A stretch of DNA of 64,000 nucleotides from Trichosphaerium sp. ATCC 40318 (Eukaryota; Discosea; Flabellinia; Trichosidae), in assembly GCA_038496445.1 (NCBI GenBank), contig JALMLS010000179.1, forward strand, positions 372,001 through 436,000, in the 5' to 3' direction. Shown here piece after piece: positions 45,392 through 56,452 of this stretch. A program made the translations under genes and the position numbers. Each line of letters begins with the position of its first letter. Positions within the stretch are counted from its first letter, which is position 1. The notes under the pieces were generated by a model. It saw only the letters and a list, made by a program, of their open reading frames with translations. It made no database searches and was not told the DNA's origin.

Positions 45392-45857
45392 ACATTGGTA
45401 AATAGATTTTATGTACAAAGTATGATTTCTTTAATCTTTTCTGAGGAAGGGTCTGTGTTCTGTATCTTTGTGTACACCATTTTCAATTGTAGTACTAGCA
45501 TCAATATGTAAAATAAATAATGTTAAACCGAACAGAATTAAGACATAACATATGTACACAATACATATTAATACTACATCACGTGGTAACACCTATTTTT
45601 TTTTATGATAACGCCATCCAAAGCCGTAAGTAAGCCTGAGCTGTGTTACAGTTCTGAATAGCTGTTTCAACATTCAACATCTACATGAATAATGCTGGTA
45701 ATGTGATACACTTTGCACTGGTTGATAAAGCTTGGTCTAGCAACAACAAAGCTAAGACCAAGATACAGTTAGTGACATCTTAATTATACTGAATGAACTA
45801 TGTCAGCTATCTTGCTTAAATTTCTACACAAGTCAAAAATAAAAATACAAAATCACA
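45392..45857. other. Intergenic region
   Basis: No gene recognised. Contains two CACGTG sites (about 45358 at its edge and 45580) and the promoter of the downstream Abraxas-like gene. Confidence 0.4.
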
Positions 45858-46920
45858 ATGGGTGAGGTAACGGTTGTTATTGCGGGCGTAAATATTGCAC
45901 AAATAGTATCTGAGGTCGCCAATGACGAAGATGACGCGGTTTGTAACTACTCTAACGCTTTTTTGAATAATCGAACCAAGGAAGGCCTCATTTATGGTTC
46001 TCTGGCAGAAAACAAGGTTACACACTACCAGGATATGGTAGACGACGAAACAGTTACAAATGTAACTGCTGGTACGCAAAATTAACCAAATAACTGTTAA
46101 CAACCTATAATAGCTGTATATGGTATACTACGCACAGGACGTCGCCTGAGGTGCCGTGTCTAATTTTTCGTTCGTTTACAATTCAAAAGCTTCTACGACA
46201 ATCTTGGCGTTATTGATGAGGCGCAATTGGATGTATTCGCTAACCAAATACCGAAAAACAGCGTGCGTAGCAACAAATTAGTAAAACAAACTCAATCGCG
46301 CTTTAGAGCGTTATAGGTTGGTACAGAACACGTCGCGGTGCGCCACTATCAATCACAGCACGTGAAGGAAGAGTACAACAGCAATTCACCAAAAAATACA
46401 AAAATTCGATTGTGGCCATCTTCTCTGAGAGTATAAGTAATGAAGGCACGTCAAACCACTATTAGTGGTAACACACATTTTTTTACAATCCATGGTGTTA
46501 ACGATCGAATTGTAGATCAAACTTGGGCCTGGTCATACAAGTTTTTTACTTCAAAAAATAATGAAAGCAGGTTAGTAGTTTTGAAACTCGATTTATTTCT
46601 TTATGATTATCTTTTAGGGAGACATCATGTGTCCCAGTGCGTATAGCAAACCTTGGGCAATCTGCTTCTGCTTATGAAAACAACTATGCAATGTCTGATG
46701 CTTCGTTTGGTACATTTTTTGAAAAAAACAATTTCTTACAAAAATACAACAATTTCTAATGCTGCCACCAGATATTGCTGCTATGCCCGATAACCCGCAG
46801 ATCGCTGCACTTAAGGAATGTTATAATAATGCTATTAGAAAAGGAACAGAAATTTCTGCTAGTATAGTTGATGCTCTTAAAACTATTGATAAACTTCAGG
46901 AAGGGTTCGCTGTCGAATAA
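45858..46920 (+). CDS. Abraxas/BRISC-like MPN- domain protein
   Basis: ATG at 45858 (MGEVTVVIAGVNIAQIVSEV). The N-terminal pattern, with EGLIYGSLAENKVTHYQDMV in register as KEGLIYGS, fits the MPN fold of Abraxas-family scaffold subunits that hold the BRCC36 deubiquitinase. Downstream, IGWYRTRRGAPLSITAREGR followed by VQQQFTKKYKNSIVAIF matches the family's GWYR-x-RR ... RE ... H/Q-x-Q-(L/F) block. No JAMM zinc motif (HxHx7SxxD) is present, consistent with the non-catalytic Abraxas role. The C-terminal exon carries LPPDIAAMPDNPQIAALKEC and a helix, stopping at 46918-46920. Four or so introns. Fungal BRISC subunits are patchily distributed, so the call is moderate. Confidence 0.55.
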
Positions 46921-47177
46921 ACAAAAACTCTTTGGCTCCTTTAACAGAATGGTAATAAAACATAAATTACTGTTAACAGAACGGTAATTTTCTAAAACAC
47001 GTGACTGTGAAAAGACCATGACTCATTATCTCCCACGACCTACTAACAGCTGTACTTGTATTGGTTAGTACGTAAAAAATAGAATGACTACTAAACGTAG
47101 TGTACGCTGTTAGTCATGCAGAAATGTTTGCTGACAAGTAGTAGAATAACAATAACAACCCACCATCAAAGTGGGGA

Positions 47178-47987
47178 TTGCTTCACATCCCAGTAGAAGT
47201 ATTACTTTACATCTGTGACATAGACTTCTACGCGTTTATGAAGATACCTCTTTTATCAAAACAAACAGCAACAGAGATCAGATTCGATAGCGATATGAAT
47301 AAACATGGTACCTGGCTTCGGATAAGACCAAGAACCCAACGTATTTGGTATAAGCAACAATGGAAACACGGTAAGCTACATGGAGAAGGCAATTGGTACT
47401 ACACCAATGGAAAGTTGCATAAACAGACCAAATACGCCAACGGTTTGCGAGATGGAGACCACAAGATGTGGTATGAAGACGGCAAGTTAATAGAAAGTGC
47501 TCATTATGTCAAAGACAAACTTAACGGTGAATACAAGATTTGGTTTGAAAATGGTATACTATGCATTCATACTCATTTTATTAACGGTTCAGAAGACGGA
47601 GAATATAAAATGTGGTATAGCAATGGTATCATGAGAAAGTTTTACCCTTTTTACCAAGGCAAAATACACGGAGACTACAAAACCTGGTTTGAGGATGGTA
47701 AACTGTCCAAGCAGTGTCAGTACGTTAATGGTAAATATCACGGAGAGTATAAGGAATGGTGTCAATTGCACGAAAGATATGGATTGTCCAAGCATTGTCA
47801 GTACATTAATGGTAAATATAATGGAGAGTATAAGGAATGGTTTCAAACAGGTGTACAGTCCATACAGTGTCATTACGTCAATGGTAGATATCACGGTGAG
47901 TTTAAGAAATGGCTTTGGTGTGGCACCTTATCTCAGCACATTTACTATGTTAATGGTCAAGAGAGCACAAAAAATGAGCCAAACTAA
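47178..47987 (+). CDS. F-box-like/MORN-type repeat protein (about 270 aa)
   Basis: One long open frame. The frame begins at a TTG (47178) and its first in-frame ATG is 47238, but the F-box-like piece HIPVEVLLYICDIDFYAFMK lies upstream of that ATG. A short upstream exon is therefore likely, and the start is uncertain. The rest is eight or nine repeats of about 23 residues, such as GKLHGEGNWYYTNGKL, GEYKIWFENGILCIHT, GEYKMWYSNGIM and GDYKTWFEDGKL. Two neighbouring units, at about 47700 and 47790, are near-identical at DNA level (CAGTACGTTAATGGTAAATA type), showing recent duplication. Same family as 36940-37467 and similar to giant-virus repeat proteins. Confidence 0.75.
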   Translation: MLHIPVEVLLYICDIDFYAFMKIPLLSKQTATEIRFDSDMNKHGTWLRIRPRTQRIWYKQQWKHGKLHGEGNWYYTNGKLHKQTKYANGLRDGDHKMWYEDGKLIESAHYVKDKLNGEYKIWFENGILCIHTHFINGSEDGEYKMWYSNGIMRKFYPFYQGKIHGDYKTWFEDGKLSKQCQYVNGKYHGEYKEWCQLHERYGLSKHCQYINGKYNGEYKEWFQTGVQSIQCHYVNGRYHGEFKKWLWCGTLSQHIYYVNGQESTKNEPN

Positions 47988-48136
47988 TAAATGACAAGAT
48001 CTCGAATAGACTTTATTGCTGTTAGTTCAATGAGTGATTAAAAAAATGGCTGCTGCCTAGTTTACCCAGTGTATCAATTGTTGCCTCAAGGCAACGAATA
48101 AAAGTTAGGTAAAGCTTGCAACCTTTAGTTTCAAGT

Positions 48137-49133
48137 TTACTCCGAGTGGCTAAGTCTGTTGGACCAGCGATGGGTCTCAATTTCTCTATTTCTAGACTTA
48201 CATTCTATTTGTCCACGTGTTAAGTAACTTGTGCTATTTACCATCCGTGCAATTATATCAAAACGCTTTATTGTGCATTTCACCACGGCAACTTCGTCTG
48301 TAGCATAAGTATATGAAAGATTAATGGTATGAACATTTTTAAGAGCTTTGACACCTTTGTCTGTTACATTAGGTGAGATAGATAGTATGAACGTTTTTAA
48401 GTGCTTTATCCATAACTCTAGTTCTCTGTAGTGATATATCATATGCACCTCTTAAATCCTTTAAGCCTTCATCTGTTACAATAACTAAGGTTAATGGTAT
48501 GGACACCTGCACGGGCTTTTAGACCATTATTTGTAACTTTGGTGCTAATATCAATTTCATGTACGCCCTTTAATGCCCAAATACCCTTATTTGTTACATA
48601 ACAACTGCTGATATCAATTGTATGTACACCTTCATCATCAAGTTGATAACAGCCAGGCATATATATTGTATGAACGCCTGAAAGTGCTTTAAGATCACTA
48701 CTGCTGATTGTACTATCATGATCACCCTTTGTGGTGATCTTACGGCAACCAAATAGCATTGAATACAAAGTATTCTCTGTCATGCCACGCAATCCAATCA
48801 AAGTATTATTCATAATTCCCTTGTACTCCCTTATCTTTAAGATCCCTTGAATATTATCTAAGAAGATATGGTCATATCTGTCGTATATGACCTTGTCATA
48901 TTCGTCATTCGTCATCATTCAGATAACGAAGTACTTAATCCCTATGTATATAAGTTAGTTAATAAATTAGATTTCTCCTTACCTTGTACTATTTACAACG
49001 TCTTATAACCGTAGCTAAGTTATACGACATATCTGCCATCAACTGACATTTGAGCAATTTTGAATCTATCTTTTATGTACTCAATGATACTTGAAATAAT
49101 CTCTGGAGGAAAATCAAGAATACGTGTTTCCTG
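48137..49133 (-). pseudogene. F-box/LRR gene remnant of giant-virus-like type, split by a solo LTR
   Basis: Read on the minus strand, the first part gives RILDFPPEIISSIIEYIKD (F-box-like) up to VDGRY. It is then interrupted by the LTR and resumes in frame with DHIFLDNIQGILK. The body is leucine-rich repeats with the signature (A/G)-L-K-x-V-H-T-I-x-L-S-x-C and (V/I)-T-(D/N)-x-G, for example GVHTIDISSCYVTNKGIWAL and KALKNVHTINLSYTYATDE. This variant is widespread in Mimiviridae-related viruses. At least two frameshifts (near 48470 and 48390) break the repeats, so even without the LTR the gene is decayed. The 3' tail to 48137 is out-of-repeat sequence. Confidence 0.7.
48879..49029 (+). repeat. 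Solo LTR of the Ty3 family (151 bp)
   Basis: Full-length copy of the LTR seen at 3467-3617, with no internal element. Flanked by TATC on both sides, a 4-bp target duplication like the AAGA of the full element. Formed by LTR-LTR recombination. Confidence 0.92.
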
Positions 49134-49544
49134 TTGGTAAATTTCAAGAAAAATAAGTGACAATAACTTCACTATTTTTAGGATGTACTTTGTTTATGTT
49201 TGGTAAATCAAGGTTCGCAGGATGCTTTATACATTGTTTACTTTTGTTTAAGTAGGTGTCTGAGTGTTTAAAGAGAATCTGATCCAGTTGTTGTACCAGG
49301 CTTGTATTTGATGCGGCTAGTACAGTTTTACGCTTGTTTTGTTAGTGTTTCGTGTTTATTCACTTCAATTCATCAAAAGCTTCTGAATGGTGATTGCGGT
49401 AATACGCCAACACTTGTTCTATTGAAACACCGGTAGAATTCATTGTTGTACCTCTGTTGGTGCGCCAGTGTGATGTTTTTTTTATCTCATCGACTTTCGA
49501 GATTGTTCTTGACCATTCGCAACAGCTTGCAGCATTTGGCGTCA

Positions 49545-50036
49545 ATGGACAGAGCTAAGGTTATAGGCGAGCCTCTACAAGAACGGAACGTATCACTACA
49601 CCACCTACCTGTAGTACTACAGCACGATGGAAGTGCTTTAGTCAGTAAATTCTTTGAGCCACGCAGAGAGGACCTAGGCGACCACGAGCGATGTTATTTC
49701 AGAGGTAGAGAATTTTTGGGCAAGTCTAACCCTCTACCAGAAAACTACACAGGTACTAGCACACCCAAGTACAATTGGCGCGAAAATACGAAACTTTTGA
49801 AAAATAACATTTTGTAGGTAACATCTACAGACATTTAGAGAATCAAGAAAAAGAGGATTCAAGTACATGGGCAAGCGTTGGTACGCATCTAAAGGCCTTG
49901 TAAACGCATTGTAACATTGATAAAAGGTAAATTCGATAAATTTGTTTACTGGAACCGCGAAAGAGAACCACACGCTGGAGATAATGTATCTGGGTGGATG
50001 CAATGGATAGAGCTGTCAAACACTGTGCGTAAATAA
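49545..50036 (+). CDS. RNASEH2C: Ribonuclease H2 subunit C
   Basis: Non-catalytic subunit of RNase H2, which removes ribonucleotides and RNA:DNA hybrids from nuclear DNA. ATG at 49545 (MDRAKVIGEPLQERNVSLHH). LPVVLQHDGSALVSKFF matches the family's L-P-x-x-(I/V)-x-x-(D/N)-G-x-A-x-V-x-x-(Y/F)-F, then YFRGREFLGKSNPLPENYTG, the conserved RGR-x-L/F-x-G ... LP-x-x-Y-x-G. Introns from 49752 to about 49816 and about 49883-49926 (donor GTACGCAT) join NIYRHLENQEKEDSSTWASV to GKFDKFVYWNREREPHAGDN, with the terminal WMQWIELSNTVRK. Stop at 50034-50036. About 130 residues, near the usual length. Confidence 0.85.
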
Positions 50037-50255
50037 CAAACGACACTTTTCATCAGCTTAACAAAGCGTAGATTCACGCACCAATAACCGAGGACGACAT
50101 GAAACCAGAAAACCAACCGAGTAGTCAAAAACAATAAGGCACAGTTTTGTTTTTTTTGTGATTGGCAATCCATTGTATTATACATTAAACACACCGGCCA
50201 AGACAAGTTGTAAACCCGGCACCATGTACTTTTGTTTCTTTTTGTTTTTTCTGTT

Positions 50256-53200
50256 CTACTTCTTAAGGACAATTTGCAATGCTGCCAAACTTTGCATAAT
50301 TTGTCCTTGCGTTTCGCTGTCCTTTTGACGCACCTGCGAAGCTTTTAGAGAAGAAAGTTCGTTGGTTTTTTTTTATAAGGTATCTACGAACCTCGGTTTC
50401 ATCAGTAGCTCTACGGATGAGCAAGTCGATAATTTGTAATAAGTCCTTGAATTTTTGTGCCTTGGTTATCTTGGCATCGTTGACAACGAGTAGGATCCTG
50501 TTAAAACAAAATTAGTCAAAAAAAAAACTTGGTCAAGTTTTTTTTGTTTACCGTGATAAGAGAGCGGCTTTAGCATCTGCTGCTGCAGTTCTTACTGTCT
50601 GGACACTAGCTCTTTCAGTAAAGAATACTTCTAGCTTACTGGCAAGATTCGCAAGGTCTGGATTGGCCTTGATAACCTCGGCGAGGCTAAAACATTTTAG
50701 AACCAAAAATATAAATAAGCAGTGTACTTTGCACATAACGCTTGATTCTCAGTCTTGGCAGTTTTTGTGGCTTTTTCGATATTTTCAATCTCTTTTTGTA
50801 GTTGAGCTTGCTCTTCTTTTAATTGTCGAACTGAAGTTTGCTTCGCCTTTACTTGATCCATTACATTACCAAGCTCTTCAATAAATTGTTGTCTTTTACT
50901 AACAGCAGGTACCACCTTTACGTAGGATGCAGGAAACAATCCCACTTTGGCATCATCAATACCATCGAGCTATTTAAAAATAAGAACCAAAATAAAAAAA
51001 TTACAAAAGAACGTACCTTTCCTACCCACCATCCGTCTGCACGTTGCTGTGTTACGAATAGTATAGCGTCCTTAGCAAAACCAATCTCATTTTCTGAGTT
51101 TGGGATATACTCATATAGCGCTTTGGCCTTGACAATTTCATCTTCCTGCCGAATTAATTAGCAAAATGATAAAAAAAAATACAAATGAAATGACACGCTA
51201 GATTCAATGAAATAGAAGTGTCAAATGACTTGATTTCAATAAAAAAACGAGAAAGAGATAAAGAAGCGTACCTTGAATAAATAGTCATACTCTTTTAAGA
51301 AGCTATTTACAATACCATGTACTAATGGCGTATCTTCTACCATTTTGAACACGTTTTTAACTTTCGGCGCCAGGAGATTAGGCGCAAACACAGTAGCAAG
51401 ATTGTGAATAGCCATCATGTTAACGTCAGCATACCGCTCGACACGGATAAGAAACTTCATAAGATAAGTTAACACTGCCTGATTGATAGAAGGTAATTGA
51501 CGGATAAGCGTTCTAAGCGCAAACCGCTGCTTTTCTGTATCCTTTTCGGCTAAAACAAGAAAAATCAATAAAAAACGTTGAATACTTGTTTATACATAAA
51601 TACGTTGTAGTTAGCGTACCTTGCGCAGCCAAAAAGCTGTCGTATAAATCATACGTTAAAATAGGCTCTGGCATCTCTCTAATCAGACGTAAGTAACGAG
51701 AAAAGCGTCAACTAGCGCTGGTACCGAAAATACAGTTTTAATAATCCGGCAACTGTGTGAGGATCGTTTTCATGTGCAAGAACAACATCAACACCTTGAT
51801 TGAACTTGTCTCTGTATTGTTCGATTAAAATTTGACTACCACTTAATCGGAAGATGCCCTCGACTTCTAGAGCGCGCTCATCGATATATTTTATGGCTTG
51901 TTCAACAATGTCTGGAATGTTTTGACCTTCTTTACAACCAGCTTTTAGAGGTGCACCGAAGATACCCTCAGACTGCGCAGAACCCTTAGTTTCGTGGATA
52001 TAATCGAACCTAGACATATTAAAACACGTAACCCAAAACATAGCGGTTTTTTTTTTTTTGTGAATAAACGCCAACCAACATACCATTTTTTAACTTCCTC
52101 GTCGGTAGATGGTTTCAAAACAATAGTATCCGCTTGTTTTGCTTTACTATGAAGCTCAACTGTTTTTTTACTCTTTGTGTCATGAGGTACAAGGTCGTAG
52201 TCACTTAATTTTAGTGTAAGGACTGGGGTATCGTCCTAATACTAAGTATCAGCGTCAAAGATATTGTGTGAACTGAAAAATGATTCAAACAAGTTTTACC
52301 TCTTTTTGTTTGTAGAACGAAAATTCTTCTTTATCTTCCAATTTAACATAAAAGCGCCCTTTCTTTTTCTGTTGTTTAGCAGTTACTTCAAAAGTGCCAT
52401 CAAGGATTTCTTTTGCCTAAATATAAATCCTTAGAACGTATAAAACCACTCTCTACAAGAAAAAGATCACAGCGGAGCAGTTGAGTTTGGTTTTTTTTTT
52501 ATGATCTACTCGTTACTTAAACTCTATGACATACAGCTTCCTGTCTTCTCAGTTCCTCTTGTTTTTTCTTTGCTGGAATGTTTTCGATGTAAAGATCAGT
52601 TAGAGGGACTCCAAGATCGGGTATTGTCTTGTTCAAGGGCAGTTCTATGAATGAGTAAATGACAACGACAGACTTCGAAAAACGTTGTATTTGAGTTATT
52701 TCGCGTACCGGCATCGTGTCCTAAGTTAAAAAACCCGTAATTCTCTGGATCTACAATTTGAAACTTTCTAGCGATGAGAGGGCGAAGGAAGGATAAAGGC
52801 TTGCTGAGGTCTACGAGTACAATTTGAGAACTTTTCATTTTGCCACTAACAAGTTTCAAATCAACATTTTGATATTTTTTGAGTAGCGTCAAGGATGCCT
52901 AATTGATGAAATGGATAAGATCGCTGTTGTAATAATTCTTGAGGCAAAATGGCAAAATTTTGGCAGTTAAAGTAGTAATACCGCTCCGCGCTATTGTGCC
53001 GTACTCAAACGCGCGGTAACACAGTAATTGTTGACGGTTAGCCTAAAAATTGAAACATTTTTGTGTTATTGCGTTATTCTCTTTCAAAATCAGTTTTAAA
53101 GCCGCACCTTGCTGCCAACATTAAAATCGGACAGCGTTTTGTCCTTATTGTTTAGAACCCATTTTGTTTTACCGGCTGGGTAGTACAGAAAGTATGAGTC

Positions 53201-53323
53201 TGGTTTTAGCTTCCCATGTTCTTGTATGAGGTTATCAAGCAAATTCTGTACGGTTGTTGATTCATCTACTGTAATCGCCGCCGTTTTACGCGGCATAGTT
53301 GGTAAATCAACTTTGATCTCCAT
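50256..53323 (-). CDS. RhoGAP with ubiquitin-like, PH, RhoGAP and SH3 domains
   Basis: A GTPase-activating protein for Rho-family GTPases, controlling actin and polarity. Order on the minus strand: a ubiquitin-like/RA-type fold (MEIKVDLPTMPRKTAAITVD..., 53323-53096); a second region with LKKYQNVDLKLVSGKMKSSQ (about 52890-52600); a PH domain (GRFYVKLEDKEEFSFYKQKE ... VKKWFDYIHE, about 52400-52090); the RhoGAP domain with VEGIFRLSGSQ and its arginine finger, then MPEPILTYDLYDSFLAAQ and NMMAIHNLATVFAPNLL (about 51990-51250); an SH3 domain (KALYEYIPNSENEIGF ... DGWWVGKL ... VGLFPASYVKVV, about 51150-50900); a coiled coil (about 50890-50700); and a C-terminal helical region ending IVLKK. Start taken at the ATG at 53323; an upstream exon is possible. 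About ten introns. Confidence 0.85.
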
Positions 53324-53332
53324 ATCTCCCAC

Positions 53333-53662
53333 GGACGATCTATTGCCACCTTACAAAAAATACACCAATTTTTAACTAACAAACCACATTTAACAACTTT
53401 AAGCCAATCGAGCAGTCATTGTCGTGTCATCAAACATGCGTTTAGACACCTGTTCTACAATCACTGTTGAGCGTCACTAAATTAGTAGTACACAACGGAG
53501 TTCGTCTCTGGAGGTGCTACGATAGCAAGCAAAAGTATGACGCTTGGTTTACATACACTGATTTTTTTTATGTACAAAATGGTTCTACTTGCGCTTACCA
53601 CGCTTGTTCACGCACTCAAGTACGTAAATTTGGCATTTATAAGCAAGAAAAGGTAAAGTCGC
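53333..53662. other. Short intergenic region between two minus-strand genes
   Basis: Holds the promoter of the RhoGAP gene and the 3' end of the APC8 gene. An open plus-strand stretch here has no recognisable product. Confidence 0.35.
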
Positions 53663-55992
53663 CTACATCTCGTCCATCTCTACATCGTCCTCTTCCTCCG
53701 ACATATCCACACTAGAAGCAGAGGATTCTTCTGAATCTTGATCTTGTTGGTACTTTTGAGTGCTGTGGATCTCTCTCAGCAACGCTGAAGCGTCTTCTTC
53801 GACCTAATTAAAAAAAAATTAGACTTGAGAACAAACACGTGACAACGAGTCAACTTTCACGTGATTAACGCTTACCTTTCCCTGATAATTCAAGAGCCGT
53901 TGGCATTGCTTCTCGGCAGTTTCGTACTCTCCAAGATCAGCGTTAAAACGCGCCAAAAACAACAGCGCATCGGCAGTCTCCTGTCCATCCAGCTAATTGA
54001 AATAGGTTACAAAACTGGTGAAAATAGCTAAATGAGTTTAAATTCAAAACTCACTTGTAACCCATCCCGCCTTTCCAAGTTCTTTGTGTAACACTCTGCA
54101 GCTTCTTTCTTTTTACCAAGCTCTTGGTAAAGTTTTGCGAGTTCATTCAATGCTATACCCTCTTTATCATGATGTGTATCGGCCCGTTGATAACATTTAA
54201 TAGCTCCTTCAATAGACACTGACTTGTAACATACTGCCATAGCACACCACATTCTCGAATCATAAGGTCGTATACGGGTAGCTATAGTAAATAATTTAGA
54301 ACAATTTTATGGCGCTGCGCGAGTTACCTTTGTCATAGTAGTATAAAGCATACAACGGCATTTGTAACATTTCATAGGCTTGACCAAGACCATACCATGC
54401 CCTGTAATCATTCTTGTTTATATCTACGGCATTTCTATATGCATTGATAGCTCTTTCAGCATTTTTTAATTCAATATACTCGTGTCCCATTAGTGTGTAG
54501 GCTGACAAGTACCTTTTTGTGATTTAGTAAACTAAAGAAAAATTCAAAACAAATACTAACCGCCTGTTTAATGCTAGAGCGCGTTCGAAGTATTCAACGG
54601 CCTTTTTATGTTCTCCTTTGAGTGCATAGTAATTTCCTTGTGTGACACAGTTAGGTTATAGTAACAAAGAGTAGAGCGATGTACCAATCACGCAACATGT
54701 TTCAGGTCTATACTTATCGACAGAATTTGTCTTGTAAGCCAAATAACTTAGTTGTGCTCTTTCTTCCTTTACAAAAAGAATATTTGAGTATACATCAACG
54801 TGATCTAACCGACATTCATCTTGTTCTGTTAACTACACAATAATATTAGAAAAAATAAAGACCACATATTGCAATGAAGAAAAAAAAACAAAAAAAATTG
54901 GCTGGATGGCGGCTGTACAACACAAATCCGCATGTCCCCCAATCTAAATGGTGCATACCTGTTCAAACATTTCTTGCGCTTCATCGTACTGTTGCATTGT
55001 AAAATTGGCTGTAGCTAGCTGTGAGAGAATGTATCCTGATTTTGGAAAAACATCTTGCAGTTTTGTGTATAATGCAATGGCTTCTGCGCCTTCCTCCTTC
55101 TCGAGCAATGCGTGAGCGCGAAAAAATGATACCATCCAATGTGGTTTAAGCTTTAGTTGTTTAATTTCAGCCGTAGAATGACATAAATTGGATAAATCCT
55201 GCCAAGCAGACCAATTTAATGGCCAATCATTACATGATTTTGTTAATGTGTCAATAGCCTTTTGTCTCAATCCAAACTCCCTGTACACCAATCCAAGAAT
55301 ATAGGTGGCAAAGGCATCAAGCTTGCCCTGCGTTAGGCCCTCTTCAAGTTCTTGTTTGAGCTCCTTCAGCGCTTTGTTTACAACTTTACGTTTTTCTACA
55401 TTTTGTTTTAATATTATGTGTGCTAGCGCGCACTGCAAACGCTGGCACCTTTTATTCTGAGATCCTCTGCTTTTTGTTTTTCTCCAACCTGGTAAATGTC
55501 AGTTTACTTGGGCTCGATTGCTAGGCGTACCAAAAACCGCGCATAACTGCGGATAAATATTGCTTTCTTTGATTGGCAATTTGCGAGCGTTCGTGCTGCG
55601 CGTTGGTATTCTTTAAGCGCAAAATACGTCTGTACCGCAAGTGAGACATTTTAAAGGCAATTGTAAATGATTTAGTACCCACCTTCGCTAATGATATCAC
55701 ATCGTATTCTGCGATGTCCAGTGGTGAGTGCTTAACGACAGGCAAGCGTGTCGCGTTGTTTACTGTTTCGCCGCCATTTTTTGTATCTTCAAATGCCAAA
55801 GTCAATTCAGCCGCCCTACGCAACTATAAGTACCCAACATTGGTTGCTATCCAATAAACACCATTTGGCACTATGATGTAAACCAAAATCTGTAAGCGTT
55901 GCTACGGCTGTGCGTAGCTGTTGCTTGGCTACAGCTGGGTCCATTGTACTGCCACTTGCGGTAGTGTAAAGCCGTTTTACTACAGTTGACAT
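53663..55992 (-). CDS. CDC23: Anaphase-promoting complex subunit 8 (Cdc23)
   Basis: TPR scaffold subunit of the APC/C ubiquitin ligase that drives mitotic exit. Start at 55992 ([20 protein letters not shown]), where an N-terminal helix [20 protein letters not shown] leads to [15 protein letters not shown] units are clear: [50 protein letters not shown] then [47 protein letters not shown]. The last two motifs are very close to known APC8/Cdc23 proteins. It ends in an acidic tail ([16 protein letters not shown]) with the stop at 53663-53665. About ten introns. Confidence 0.9.
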
Positions 55993-56045
55993 TAAACACA
56001 AGTGTTTTAAAGGTAAACAAAAAGTACTAACAACGCCTTTTGTGT

Positions 56046-56398
56046 TTATGCATACGCAAGAATGCTAAATTTCTGAGCAACTTTTACGTTTGATGGAAAT
56101 TTCTTCATGAAAATTATGGTAACACCAAGTGGTAACTGTAGTGAATGATAGCAATCACACTTCTTTCCGTACTGGGAATTCGTTGTAACATAGGCAAATA
56201 TGGGGTTGACGTTAATAAAGAAGGTGGAACAATACACGGAAAACTCTGTGTCTTTGTCGACTTTTTCCCACATATCTAATAAAGTAGGGACGCGGCGTTT
56301 TGGTGTGATAGCGCATCTGGAGAAAAGTTAGCTAAGATAGGGCTTATGACGTTTTAAGCAACAACTTTTTTTAAGTCTTTTTCTGAAATTTTCATCAT
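56046..56398 (-). CDS. Small hypothetical protein
   Basis: Candidate start MMKISEKDLKK at 56398; main exon with CAITPKRRVPTLLDMWEKVD then DTEFSVYCSTFFINV, and ending KVAQKFSILAYA at 56046. An intron is needed between the two parts; acceptor TTTCTCCAG fits, but the donor phase was not resolved. No family recognised. It would be transcribed divergently from the large gene at 56453, with only about 54 bp between start codons. Confidence 0.35.
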
Positions 56399-56452
56399 TT
56401 GAAAGTTCCAAACAACACGCAACAGCCAACAAAAATATGCCATCAGCCTAAT

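Noticed and set aside
48138-48180. CCGAGTGGCTAAGTCTGTTGGA resembles a class II tRNA box A
   Set aside because: No box B, no pairing acceptor or anticodon stem downstream. It lies at the degraded end of the LRR remnant. Could be a tRNA relic but is not a tRNA gene.
49360-49545. Minus-strand 61-codon frame starting opposite the RNase H2C start codon
   Set aside because: No domain, abuts the neighbouring start exactly, and has no splice or promoter support.
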